This document shows, one piece after another, positions 1 to 10,005 of a stretch of 34,109 nt of DNA; position 1 is the first letter of the stretch, and each line of letters begins with the position of its first letter. Source of the DNA: Candidatus Altimarinota bacterium (lineage in GTDB: Bacteria; Patescibacteriota; Gracilibacteria; BD1-5; UBA6164); NCBI GenBank assembly GCA_020631575.1, contig JAHDGX010000006.1:1-34109 (forward strand), read 5' to 3'. The position numbers were made by a program, and so were the translations under genes. The notes below the pieces were generated by a model, which was not told the DNA's origin, did not search any database, and saw nothing but the letters and a program-made list of their open reading frames with translations.

Positions 1-43
1 ATTTTTTCTACTATGCTAGTATATATTATTAATACTTTGTGTT

Positions 44-1009
44 TTGGAGATTCTAACGCTTATATTTGCTTGAATAGTCTTACTGCTTCCACTTATTTTT
101 TGGATGTATATTTTTATAGTATTTGAACATTTAGGGATTACTCGTAGGGATTTTTTCATCTGAATAGTCGCTGGTGTTTTCACCACTCTTCCACTCGTGT
201 ATAGTGAGTTTATATTTTTTTGACCTCTTATTGAAGAAACATTTTTTCAACTTTCATTTATTGGGAACGATTTTTTTGGTTTTATGTTATTTGGAAAGAT
301 TTTTACTTTTTTTGCTGGTATATTTCTTGTGCTTATCTTACTGAGTAAATATATCCTGCGGAAAAATGTTCGGAAGTTTATATACTCCGCAGCCTGGTAT
401 TCTATGATAATACTGCTGAGCTGTATACTGATATATGTGATCTATTTTTGACTCTTTGATGTATGGGGAGATGCTGATCCTGTATACTCATGAAACCTTG
501 TGTTTTCATGACTTTGAGCAATAGCATGATACTATATCGTTGTATCACTTTTAGAAGAGGGAATGAAGTACTTATGAAACGTGCATTTTCTTACTACTAA
601 AAATACTCAGATACACTTTTCTCGAGTTTTAGTCCTCTCTGCAGTCGTTGCACTCTGATTCTCATTTTTTGAGAATATTTTATATACATATATATATTAC
701 TCAAACTCTGGGACAGATTGATTAGTATCACTTGTCTTTTTTCGTTCGCTTTTCACGGTAAGTCTTCATATACTGTGCTCTATGCTGTTGCTGACAGCGT
801 TTTATATGATACTTGTAATGAGGAAGCAATATAAAAAATCATATATTTTATTTTTTCTTTTCTCGAGTATATCTATTGGAGCACATATGCTTTTTGATGT
901 TTCACTGAGTTTTTGATATACTTTTATGGTATTATTTTATCTCTTTGCTCTCTATATACTCCTGGTTTTTATTAGTAGTCCTGATGAATCACATCAGAGT
1001 ACTTCGTAG
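44..1009 (+). CDS. PrsW-family intramembrane metalloprotease-like membrane protein (start uncertain: TTG 44 or ATG 104)
   Basis: With TGA=Gly the frame is open to TAG 1007-1009. Hydrophobic protein with VSLLEEGMKYLGN (EExxK), GFSFFENILY (FxxxEN) and GAHMLFDVSL (HxxxD), the PrsW/CPBP-type motifs. Confidence 0.72.
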
Positions 1010-2009
1010 ATATAATTTTCCAATTTTCATCCTTTTTTTGTAGGAGTTCTAATACTCATGAGAAATGCATAAGTCCGTAGGTGATAAAGATTTTTTCATC
1101 CTCTCTTGCTCGAATTTCTTTTACAAGATGGAGATTTCTATCGTCGAGTATAACAGAAAATATATCTTTGTTTGCTACTTTTTCTATGATCGCGTTTCGA
1201 AGATATTCATGCTTAATGATAAAATTCAATATGGACTGGTTTATGTATCTGAGCACAAGAAGTTCACGCTCTCATAATTCAGAGAGTGTATCAAGGACTT
1301 GAGTATTCATATCATAGACTTTAGAGCTTTTTTTTGTATCTTCTTCTCAAGAATTTATTCATTGTGAGTTTATACGTTTGTTATAGATATCCATTACTCT
1401 GTCGAGTGAGAGGTCTATATTATAGTCTAGATTATTTACAAGTCAGATGAACTGATTATTGTCTTGAGCCTCTACTCAATAGAGTTTTGAAAAATTGTCA
1501 TATATGTTTTGATCAAATTGTATTCAAAGTGCTGTATTGAAATCCTTATTATTTTTTTCACTGCCTGGAAGCACTCACTCATAGTAGAGAACATAACCAT
1601 CTTTTTTATTTGATCGTATATCTTTTTCTACTCAATCGTAGAACTCTTGAGAAGCAATATGACTCATTGCTTGAAAAATAATAGTTTGTTTTCAATTCGT
1701 AATTGTATATTGTGGCATTTTTGCAGGAGAGATAAAATTTTGATATACTACAAAACTTCACACTAGAAGAACTAGAAGTGATGAATAAAAGGCTGCCTTA
1801 TAGAGAAATATACTAAAGAATTCTCAAAAACTATAGGCTGTTTTTGATCTGAGCTTCTTCCAAATTCTGTGGAGAATAAATCATATAATACTGTAAGAAA
1901 ATATTGCAAGAGTACTAGAGAGGAGCTGCATGATGCCATATACATATCCAATAAATACTCACAGACATAGAAAGAAGAGATATCATATTATAAGTCTTTT
2001 TGATTGCAT
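972..2009 (-). CDS. TraB/GumN-family protein with N-terminal transmembrane segments
   Basis: TGA=Gly frame from ATG (cat 2007-2009) to TAA (972-974): MQSKRLIIGYLFFLCLG...TITNGKQTIIFQAMSHIASQEFYDWVEKDI...GYVLYYEGVLPG...EKIFITYGLMHFSGVLELLQKKDENWKII. The SHIAS / YEG / GLMHFSGVLELL pattern fits TraB/GumN. Confidence 0.6.
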
Positions 2010-2091
2010 GGAAATAGAGGCTAGAAAATAGGTTTTGCGTTTATCATAATTTATATATACTTTTTTAAAAGTAAATCTTAATATTTTAGCT

Positions 2092-2517
2092 ATGTCGTTT
2101 ATTACAAAAATTTCACTTGTGCTTGTTTTATTTGGTTTCAATATATCAAATGCTGGAGCAGCATTTAGTGATTTTATTAACGGGGGAAGTGCTCCAACAG
2201 TACGATATTGTAATACTGATTGAGAATGTGGTCTAGAGGAAGGAACTCAAGTCATAGAGGGGAGTTTAGATGGAATTGTAAGTGATAGATCAGCTTCAGA
2301 GTATATTCAAGATATCATTATCTATCTACTTGGATTTTTATTTCTTATTGCGGTTATATATATTATTTACGCATGATTCCAAATTCTTATTGCAGCTTGA
2401 GATGAAGAGAAACTAAAAAAATCAAAAAATATTATTATTTACGCATTTATTGGTTTGGTGATAATTTTCCTTGCTTGGTCAATAGTGCGCTTTATGTTTA
2501 ATGTAATTGGTGCCTAG
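2092..2517 (+). CDS. VirB2/TrbC-like small pilin-like membrane protein
   Basis: MSFITKISLVLVLFGFNISNAGAAFSDF...YIQDIIIYLLGFLFLIAVIYIIYAGFQILIAAGDEEKLKKSKNIIIYAFIGLVIIFLAWSIVRFMFNVIGA: signal peptide plus two TM helices with YAGFQILIAAGDEEKLKKSK, as in VirB2-like proteins. Confidence 0.65.
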
Positions 2518-2541
2518 AATTATTTCATAAATTAATAAAAA

Positions 2542-3069
2542 ATGTCAGCTGTAGATACAAATTTTTACGAAAAAAAGCGAGCACGAAGTTTTTATGTCTC
2601 TCTTGTTCTATTTTTTATAGTTTTAGCTACAACCCTTGGTTTGTATCTTTACACTAAGAATGTTGAAAAAAATAACATAGAAGTACGATCACAAATTTCA
2701 ACACTTACAAGTTCAATCGAAGAAATAGAGAAAGATAAAAATATACAAGTATATAGTATATATAGTAGACATAAAGAGTTATTAGATAGGCTATGAGAAT
2801 GATCTAAAATTCCTTCTATGATTGTACATCTCAAAAAGATATTTGATATACATGAGATAAAGTATAAATGATTTGCATATTCTGATGGGGTAGTACAAAC
2901 GGATTTGTCGCTTGAAACAAATGATAGCTGATATGCTTTTAAGAAATTATGAAAGTTCTTAACAAATTATAGAGCATTGGATGAAAACGCTCTTTTTGAC
3001 ATAGAACAAATCCCAAATTTTACGTGATATGATAGGATGAATTTTAGTGCTCAATTTAAACTTAAATAG
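2542..3069 (+). CDS. PilN-like type IV pilus assembly protein
   Basis: Short cytoplasmic N-terminus, single TM, coiled coil (MSAVDTNFYEKKRARSFYVSLVLFFIVLATTLGLYLYTKNVEKNNIEVRSQISTLTSSIEEIEKD...). Sits upstream of a PilO-like protein and PilC. TGA=Gly extension to TAG 3067. Confidence 0.5.
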
Positions 3070-3076
3070 AAAATAC

Positions 3077-3628
3077 ATGGAAAAAAAATATACTCAAAAC
3101 AACTTTATATCGTATGTAATAGTGCTTTTCTCTTTCTTTGTAATAATTTTTTTTACGAAAAGTTTTTATAATACTCTTCAAATAGAACTTGATATGCAAG
3201 AGACGCTCACTCAAGAAAAACTTACGGCAGAAAAAGAACTGACACGGTTGAATGAACTTCAATCAAAACTAAGCGAAGATGAAAGTGAGATCTTGAAAGA
3301 AATCCAAGGTTTTACAGGAGAGTACTCTGATAAAGCGGTGGTCGACTATATTTATTCGTATGCCCAACAAGTTAACCAGGGGGATGATAGAATTATTATA
3401 AGGAAGCTTGATTTGAGTGATACTAGTGAAAGTGATCTTGGATTTTCTAAAGCACAAGTGAATCTATCAGCTGTAATATCATCAGAAGAAACTCTGTTTG
3501 CTTTTATAAATTATCTCATAAGTCCAGAATCAAGTTATAGATTCTACATAACAAATTTTCAATATGACTTAGGAGAAGAAACTCCTACAATAAATGTTTC
3601 TATCCCTCTCACGCTTTACTATAAATAG
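3077..3628 (+). CDS. PilO-like type IV pilus assembly protein
   Basis: MEKKYTQNNFISYVIVLFSFFVIIFFTKSFYNTLQIELDMQETLTQEKLTAEKELTRLNELQSKL...: N-terminal TM + coiled coil + alpha/beta C-terminus, located between PilN-like and PilC. Confidence 0.5.
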   Translation: MEKKYTQNNFISYVIVLFSFFVIIFFTKSFYNTLQIELDMQETLTQEKLTAEKELTRLNELQSKLSEDESEILKEIQGFTGEYSDKAVVDYIYSYAQQVNQGDDRIIIRKLDLSDTSESDLGFSKAQVNLSAVISSEETLFAFINYLISPESSYRFYITNFQYDLGEETPTINVSIPLTLYYK

Positions 3629-3629
3629 T

Positions 3630-4706
3630 ATGAAAAATATAAATTTACCAATCTTCCAAAAGGTTTCTCTTATAGAAAAATTTAACTTCTACGAGTATTT
3701 ATCTGTCATGCTTGATGGTGGGGTAACTATTTCTGAGACTCTTGATTCTGTACAAACTAAAATTAGAAATCCATTTTTTAAAGAAAAAATACGTGAGATA
3801 CAAACCTATGTTTCTTCATGAGATTCTTTTAGTAAGTCTATGAAAAAAGTACCTCAGATCTTTACAAGTGGAGAAGTATCAATTATAGAATCATGAGAAA
3901 CTACTTGAAAACTCTCTTCTTCTCTTGCAAACCTATCTGAAAATCTAAGAAAGAGCCACGACTTAAGATCAAAGATCAAGGCAGCACTGACTTACCCAAC
4001 TATCATTTTTCTCTTTCTGATCCTAGCTATAGTTATAGTCCTGACATACGTTATACCAGCTGTAAGTGAGTTATTCGAGACCTCAGAAGTAGCTTTACCT
4101 GCTGCAACAGTTGCGCTGATTGCAACATCAAACTTTGTGATATATAATTGGGCACTTCTTATTTTATTTATAGCTACTGCCTTGGTACTATTTTACGGGT
4201 ATAAAAATACTGAAAAATGAAGAGCTAATTTAGATTTTTTTCTTCTTTCACTTCCACTAGTAGGAAAAGTATATAAGAATTATCTTCTTGCTTCACTCTC
4301 AACAAATCTGGGGAGCCTTATAGCTTCGGGAGTACCTGTTGTGAAATCTCTTACTTTGAGTGCTAAGTCTCTTGATAACGTTGTGTATGAAACGCATCTT
4401 ATGGAGGTAATGCAAAAAGTATCTTGAGGACAAAAAATAGTTGATTCTATGGCTGAAGTAGATCCAAATCACCATGTTTTCCCACTTGATTTTCTTCAGA
4501 TGCTTTCTGTATGAGAAAAAACAGCTTCACTTGATAGTGTTACGGAAAAACTCACAGCTCAATACACAAGAGAGGTAAATTACTCGCTTGCGAATCTTAC
4601 AAAATGGATAGAGCCAATTGCTATTTTGATTGCTGGAGTTTTCGTACTATGGTTTGCGTTTGCTATATTTGGAGCAATCTTAAAAGTGACTCAAACTGTA
4701 TCTTAA
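3630..4706 (+). CDS. pilC: Type IV pilus inner-membrane platform protein PilC (GspF/T2SF family)
   Basis: TGA=Gly frame to TAA 4704: FNFYEYLSVMLDGGVTISETLDSV..., LRKSHDLRSKIKAALTYPTIIFLFLILAIVIVLTYVIPAVSELFE, LPLVGKVYKNYLLASLSTNLGSLIASGVPVVKSLTLSA, TEKLTAQYTREVNYSLANLTKWIEPIAILIAGVFVLWFAFAIFGAILK: diagnostic T2SSF architecture. Confidence 0.88.
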
Positions 4707-4707
4707 T

Positions 4708-5238
4708 ATGAAGAAAACACTCTGACATATAGGGGCTTTTACACTTATAGAACTTATGATTGTTATGACTATAATTGGTATTATTTCACTTGCCACTTAT
4801 ATGCCATATGCGCACCATCAAAAAAAAGTACTAGTAAAACAGTGAGCAAAGCAGTTAAGTCAATCAATAGCTGAATCAAGAAATCTTGCTATTCACTGAC
4901 TTGATACGGGGTCATGAAATGTATATGTTTGAATATATTTTGCATCAGGAGCAACGCAACTTGACTACTACGCTTCGACTAATAATCTCGACATATTAAG
5001 TCTACCAAGCAATCCATATAAAGTAAAGAAGTTGCCTGTCTGAGTTCAAGTAGATTCTATTGCGGGAAGCTCTGATGCGGTACTTATGAGTTTTGCACCT
5101 ATTACGGGCTCATGATACATATCTTTATGAAGCGCTTGAGATGAAATAGATATACAAATTTCATATAAATGAGCAAATTCTCCAGTATTGCAGAAAAATA
5201 TACGTTATTATAGAAAGTCTAATATCTCTGATTACTAA
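4708..5238 (+). CDS. Type IV prepilin-like protein (GspH/FimT-like)
   Basis: MKKTLGHIGAFTLIELMIVMTIIGIISLATYMPYAHHQKKV: class III prepilin signal; TAA at 5236. Confidence 0.75.
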
Positions 5239-5242
5239 TATT

Positions 5243-5836
5243 ATGAAATATAGTAGTTCTACATCATCTGGATTTTCTATTATAGAAGTACTTATTGGTA
5301 TATTTGTTTTTTCGTTGTGACTCGTAGCTGTTTTTGCCTTACTAACATCAGCTCTCAGTGTAAATGATACAAACAAAAATTCTATCATAGCTTCAAATCT
5401 TGCGAGGGAACAAATTGAACTCTATCGAAATATTAGGGATAATAATTATAAAAAACTTAAACTCTGGAATTTAAAGAATCCTGATGGAGTAGATTATTCA
5501 ACTTGAAGTTTATTTCAACCAGGGGAATACTATACTCTTGAAAATAATTATAATAATTGAGTTATACAGGTAGAAAGTATTTCAGATCCTCAAAGTGCTG
5601 GTGCTGGAGTTGTATTTAGTGATACAAATATAGGTTATGGTAGGTTGTGTCTTGATTCAGATAAGAGGTATATGTACTGTACAGGATGATGAGAAAAGCA
5701 GAAATTCGCAAGATATATCTATATTACGGAACTATCTTCATGATCATACCAAGTAACATCTAAAGTTATATGGTACAAGAGATGATATCATGAGTATGAT
5801 ATACAAACTATAGTTACTGATTGGAGAAGAATTTAA
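5243..5836 (+). CDS. Type IV prepilin-like minor pilin
   Basis: MKYSSSTSSGFSIIEVLIGIFVFSLGLVAVFALLTSALSVNDTNKNSIIASNLAREQIELYRNIRDNNY: PilV-like prepilin N-terminus; TAA 5834. Confidence 0.75.
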
Positions 5837-5838
5837 TT

Positions 5839-6459
5839 ATGAAATACACCACTAATAATACATCACCTGCATTTACTCTCATAGAGCTTATTGTAGCTAT
5901 AACAATTTTTGGAGTTATTATGATCTCTGTTATGAGTGTGTTTTTGTTTGCTTCTCAAATGTCTGCGAGGGTAGAGGTGCAACGTATTATGCAAGAAAAT
6001 ATAAAAAACGTAGTGGAAGATATAGCTGAGTGAGTAAGGAAAAGTGGTCTTTCTTGAGTCCTCCCTGACGGGGGAATTGATGCTTGTTCATGATCTTGAG
6101 CATGACTGGTTGGAACAAAGCTCTGTCTCAATAACGGAACTCAATATTCGATTTGATATATAGATAGCTGAATTGGTAGTTGGGTTCGCTCCACTGACAT
6201 AAATGGAGACTGTTGAGATATTAAGTCTAGTTGTCATGTTCTTAAAAAAGACACTGCATGATGATATTATCCTTTATCTAATAGTTTTATTCATTTTGAA
6301 GACATATCTTTTGTTATAGTCAATAGTGAAGTTCCTAAGCTTCTCTTAAATATTACAGTACGTCCTTCGTCTTATAAATCCCTTCCTTCAGCTATAGTAA
6401 AAAACAATAAAGTACACATACAGACAACTTTTTCAGAAAGATTAATAAAAACTTACTAG
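5839..6459 (+). CDS. Type IV prepilin-like minor pilin (PilW/PulJ-like)
   Basis: MKYTTNNTSPAFTLIELIVAITIFGVIMISVMSVFLFASQMSARVEVQRIMQENIKNVVEDIAEGVRKSGLSG; TAG 6457. Confidence 0.75.
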
Positions 6460-6462
6460 ACT

Positions 6463-7239
6463 ATGATTCATACGAATACCACATCACTCCAAGGATATTC
6501 TATTATTGCAGCTGTACTTATGATAGGATTTTTATTGGTTCTAACCACAAGTACACTCAATCTTGTTTTGCAAGAGATGCAGGATTGAAGGGGGAGACAG
6601 GATTATATGAAGGCATTCGCGTGAGCAGAAGGAGCCATGGAGTTATGATTACTTGATATTAAAACAAAATGATATGGCTATGATGATGATACTTATATAG
6701 ATATTGATACTTTTACAGGAAGTATTAAATCACCTCTATTAAGCTATGAGTTTGATAGTAATAGAAATGCATATACTGGTAGCATAGACGCATATGGACT
6801 TGATATTATACCTCTTTTTTCTATTGATAGTTCAGGAGCTATAAATTCTATTCAAGATATCCAGGTAAATATTACTTCGACTCAATTACCGGTTTGGAAT
6901 ATTATAACAGAGACAGCATGATTTTCATGAAAATGATGATTGTCTTATAACGATATAGTGTGAGAGAAGCGTTACGACGAAACTAGCTGAGACTTAGTTT
7001 ACGATACGAGTAGTAGTATCTCATCACTCTTATCTGGAGAAGATTATTTAATACTTCAGAATCTGAGTTGAGACACTATCACATATGAAATACTTGGAAG
7101 TGGATGAGGATTTACTCTGCCAAGAGCAAGCATATCTTCAAGCGCAACTATCTGAAAATATACTCAAAACCTCCAAACGCAGGTAGATAACACAGAATTT
7201 TTATGAATTTTGAAATATTCAATATTTTGATGAAATTAG
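6463..7239 (+). CDS. PilX-like pilus assembly/minor pilin
   Basis: MIHTNTTSLQGYSIIAAVLMIGFLLVLTTSTLNLVLQEMQDGRGRQDYMKAFAGAEGAMELGLLDIK: PilX-type N-terminus (AGAEGAMELGL); last gene of the operon; TAG 7237. Confidence 0.62.
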
Positions 7240-7311
7240 CTATTTTGAGCCATTAGATATATTTAAGTTTTTCTCTAAATGGCTTTGCTTAGCAAAAAAA
7301 TAAAAAAAAAC

Positions 7312-7339
7312 TTGTAAAAGACTTTTATAGTGCTAAAAT
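7312..7339 (+). promoter_or_regulatory. Putative sigma-70 promoter of the HU gene
   Basis: TTGTAA (7312-7317), 16-bp spacer, TGCTAAAAT (extended -10 with TAAAAT 7334-7339), ~37 nt upstream of ATG. Confidence 0.5.
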
Positions 7340-7375
7340 CTTAATGTTTATTTTATCTAATTAATCTTTTTGATT

Positions 7376-7648
7376 ATGAAAAAACAAGATTTTATTAAAG
7401 CTGTTGCATCTTCTGCTGGACTTTCACAAGATGCTGTAGCAAAAGTACTTGGTGGTATGATTGATACTATCACTGCTGAACTTTCTAGAGGAGGTGAGGT
7501 AAATATTACTGGTTTTGGTGCCTTTAAAGTTGCTCAAAGAGCTGCTAGAAATGGTGTAAACCCAAGAACAAGACAAGCAATTAAAATTCCTGCTATGAAA
7601 TCTCCTGTTTTCAGAGCTGGTAAAACATTTAAAGAAGCTGTAAGATAA
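7376..7648 (+). CDS. hup: HU-family DNA-binding protein
   Basis: MKKQDFIKAVASSAGLSQDAVAKVLGGMIDTITAELSRGGEVNITGFGAFKVAQRAARNGVNPRTRQAIKIPAMKSPVFRAGKTFKEAVR: canonical HU/IHF with GFGxF and NPRT motifs. Confidence 0.95.
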   Translation: MKKQDFIKAVASSAGLSQDAVAKVLGGMIDTITAELSRGGEVNITGFGAFKVAQRAARNGVNPRTRQAIKIPAMKSPVFRAGKTFKEAVR

Positions 7649-7665
7649 TTTTACAATAACTTTCT

Positions 7666-7696
7666 AAAAAGTACCCCATATTTGGGGTGCTTTTTT
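7666..7696 (+). terminator. Intrinsic terminator after HU
   Basis: aaaaagtaccccatatttggggtgctttttt: GC stem followed by a T-run. Confidence 0.8.
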
Positions 7697-7751
7697 GATT
7701 TTTTATATTTTTCATGTTATACTTTTTGTAGTTTACTATCTAAGTAGCGAC

Positions 7752-8291
7752 ATGCATACTTATTCTCTTGATGATTTTTGAGATATAAACACGCGAGAGG
7801 GGCTTATTACCACTCTTTGTCAGAGTGATAGTATTAATGTGAGTATCCTCTATACATCTGATTTTAGATCTGCGAAGATTCTCAGAGAAGTAGTAGATAG
7901 TATTTGTAAATGATATGGGGTAAATCCTAAGTGGAGAACGAGGCTAGTACTGATTATTGACGAGCTTAATAATAATGCCATTGAATACGGGAGTAAAAAG
8001 TGAGAAGCTAATATATTCAATCTTATCTTAGATTCAAAATCTAAGGAAGGGCTTTATATAGAAGCAAGTGTTACTGATACCGGTAATGGCCCACATGCAA
8101 AAAAAGCATGAGATATGGAAGAATTACGTAACAAACATGCGGAAAAAGATTTTACCAAGCATACTTCAATTAGAGGAAGAGGTTTGTTTCTTATTATTAC
8201 TCAACTAGTTGATAAGCTTTATTTCAAGGATGATAAAGATAAAGGACTTATTGTATGAGTTCAGAAACATCTTCCTGCAGTTGCTGAATAA
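7752..8291 (+). CDS. RsbW-like anti-sigma factor / GHKL histidine-kinase-like ATPase
   Basis: TGA=Gly frame: ...RTRLVLIIDELNNNAIEYGSKKGEANIF...GLYIEASVTDTGNGPHAKKAGDM...SIRGRGLFLIITQLVDKLYFKDDKDKGLIVGVQK: N-box (DELNNNAIEYG) and G-box (GRGLFLI). Confidence 0.78.
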
Positions 8292-9216
8292 TAGATTCTC
8301 AATATATTTCTCTTAGGTTATATTTACAATCAAATTCAGATTCATAAGAGCAAGTAAATACTTTACCATTTATACGCATATCAATATATACGTATTTTTT
8401 TTCACCAATTTTTCCCCTTTCTTTTTCAAGAATAGCTATTTTATTTACTTGATTTTCAATGTTGTCATCAAGGCTAAAGATATAAATTACTCAACCTGAT
8501 AGTATAAGAATCTCTCTTTCAGTGACTTGATATGATATCTTGTCTCAAGAAAAACCAAATATGTTTTTCGTAGCATAACTAAGTAAACTTGAGATTTGTA
8601 TAAGATCTCTAACAGGAAGATTCTTTGAGAAATCTACATAGTTCGTAAGAGGTACAGAAGTATGTATTGTTGGAATATCATTGCTGGGGATGGAATCTTT
8701 ATCTATTACGCTTCCATTTGAAAGTATAATATGTTTGCTTGTTTGAAGAAGAGGGGTATAAGAGCCAAGATTAATATTAAGAGTATTGGGGATGTTGGTA
8801 GAAATTTTAATAGAAGAAATAGAGCTTTGAGCTCTTTGCAAACGAGCAGCAATGTCTTTTGAGTCAATTAAAAATATGTTTTTTCCTCTCAGGTAATCTA
8901 TACTTCCATAAGCTCTATCTATATTTATTATTGGATCTTCACGAAAGATATTAATTTTTTTAACATGAAAATAACTACTTCAAAAAATCCAAAATACTCA
9001 AGCAAATATGATTATAAGACTTACAATTCATATATACAATTTTTTATTTTGGAGCTTCCACAAGTTTCAAATGTAGGGAATTACTATCTGTTTTTTTCTT
9101 CTTTGAAACTTACTTTTTTGATCATGTCAGAAAAAATTGTGTTTTTTCTTATACACTGTCCTTCTCTTCTTGGTAATCTTTCAGTTTCTAAGGCTAGATA
9201 ATATTTTTTGAAACAT
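8248..9216 (-). CDS. ftsQ: FtsQ-like cell-division protein (TM + POTRA)
   Basis: TGA=Gly frame from ATG (cat 9214-9216) to TAA (8248-8250): MFQKILSSLRNGKITKRRTVYKKKHNFFGHDQK...IYGIVSLIIIFAGVFWIFGSSYFHVKKINIFREDPIINIDRAYGSIDYLRGKNIFLIDSKDIAARLQRAQSSISSIKISTNIPNTLNINL...RGKIGEKKYVYIDMRINGKVFTC: FtsQ/DivIB layout. Confidence 0.72.
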
Positions 9217-9221
9217 AAATC

Positions 9222-9560
9222 TTAAATATCAAGTTGCTTAATAGTATCGTATATATGAGAGGCATTTTCTCAACTAGAGTCATAACGAAAACGTATCTTT
9301 GGAACTTTAATAAAAGCAATTTTTTTTCCAAGCATCCTGTGTATAGGATGTGCATGGTCGGAAAGAGATTTCGTTAGTTCATCATGATTGAGTAAACAGC
9401 TTACATGTATATCAATATATGAAGAGTCATTACTTATTTCAACTTTAGTCACGGTTATAATTCCGTGAGATACTGTAAGCTCTTGAAGCTCATTTATGAT
9501 AAACTCGCTAATGAGCTTTTGGCTTATAGACTCGGCTTTAGAGCGTCTTTCTTGTTTCAT
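9222..9560 (-). CDS. rbfA: Ribosome-binding factor A
   Basis: MKQERRSKAESISQKLISEFIINELQELTVSHGIITVTKVEISNDSSYIDIHVSCL...HPIHRMLGKKIAFIKVPKIRFRYDSSGENASHIYDTIKQLDI: RbfA KH-like domain, typical P-x-RFRYD motif; one internal TGA=Gly. Confidence 0.85.
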
Positions 9561-9618
9561 TTGTGCGTAGAAAATATAATAGAGAATATACGAGAGTATA
9601 CTACGCGCATTTTATTGT

Positions 9619-9645
9619 TTGACAAACAAAAAAAAAAGATATAAT
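9619..9645 (+). promoter_or_regulatory. Putative sigma-70 promoter of rpsU
   Basis: TTGACA (9619-9624), 15-bp A-rich spacer, TATAAT (9640-9645). Confidence 0.55.
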
Positions 9646-9673
9646 CACTGCACTTTACACAATTACACCAAAT

Positions 9674-9682
9674 AAAGGAGGT
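9674..9682 (+). promoter_or_regulatory. Extended Shine-Dalgarno AAAGGAGGT upstream of rpsU
   Basis: AAAGGAGGT at 9674-9682, 6 nt before ATG 9689; complementary to the conserved 16S 3' tail ACCUCCUUU. Confidence 0.85.
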
Positions 9683-9688
9683 AGAAAT

Positions 9689-9889
9689 ATGATATACGCA
9701 GTAAGAAAAGAAGGAGAATCAAATGAAAAACTCATCTTAAGATATAAGAAGATGTTTTTTCAATCTAGAATCGTTACAAAGCTAAAGAAAGAAAGATATG
9801 CAGTAAAAGACATGAAAAAAAGGAAACAAAGAGAAAAAGCAATTATAACGAATCACTACAGAGAACTAAATTCAAAGGTTTACTTCTAA
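9689..9889 (+). CDS. rpsU: 30S ribosomal protein bS21
   Basis: MIYAVRKEGESNEKLILRYKKMFFQSRIVTKLKKERYAVKDMKKRKQREKAIITNHYRELNSKVYF: small, basic, bS21-like pattern. Confidence 0.85.
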   Translation: MIYAVRKEGESNEKLILRYKKMFFQSRIVTKLKKERYAVKDMKKRKQREKAIITNHYRELNSKVYF

Positions 9890-9892
9890 GTA

Positions 9893-9936
9893 ACATACTA
9901 AAAAATCCCTACTCATGTAGGGATTTTTTAGTATGT
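9893..9936 (+). terminator. Intrinsic terminator after rpsU (20-bp perfect inverted repeat)
   Basis: acatactaaaaaatccctac-tcat-gtagggattttttagtatgt, with a T-run inside the second arm. Confidence 0.8.
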
Positions 9937-10005
9937 CAACTTGCTTTACTTTACCCGATCCTTTTTCTTTATACAATGCTAGAAATACATATTTATTCAT
10001 AAATA

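Noticed and set aside
3594-6033. Apparent string of short, broken pilus genes (pseudogenes)
   Set aside because: Breaks are all in-frame TGA codons at plausible Gly positions; the frames are intact under table 25.
8965-9201. Plus-strand 78 aa ORF
   Set aside because: Antisense to ftsQ once TGA is read as Gly; no family features.
9893-9936. 20-bp inverted repeat as a mobile-element end or regulatory operator
   Set aside because: Position right after rpsU and the GC stem plus T-run fit an intrinsic terminator.
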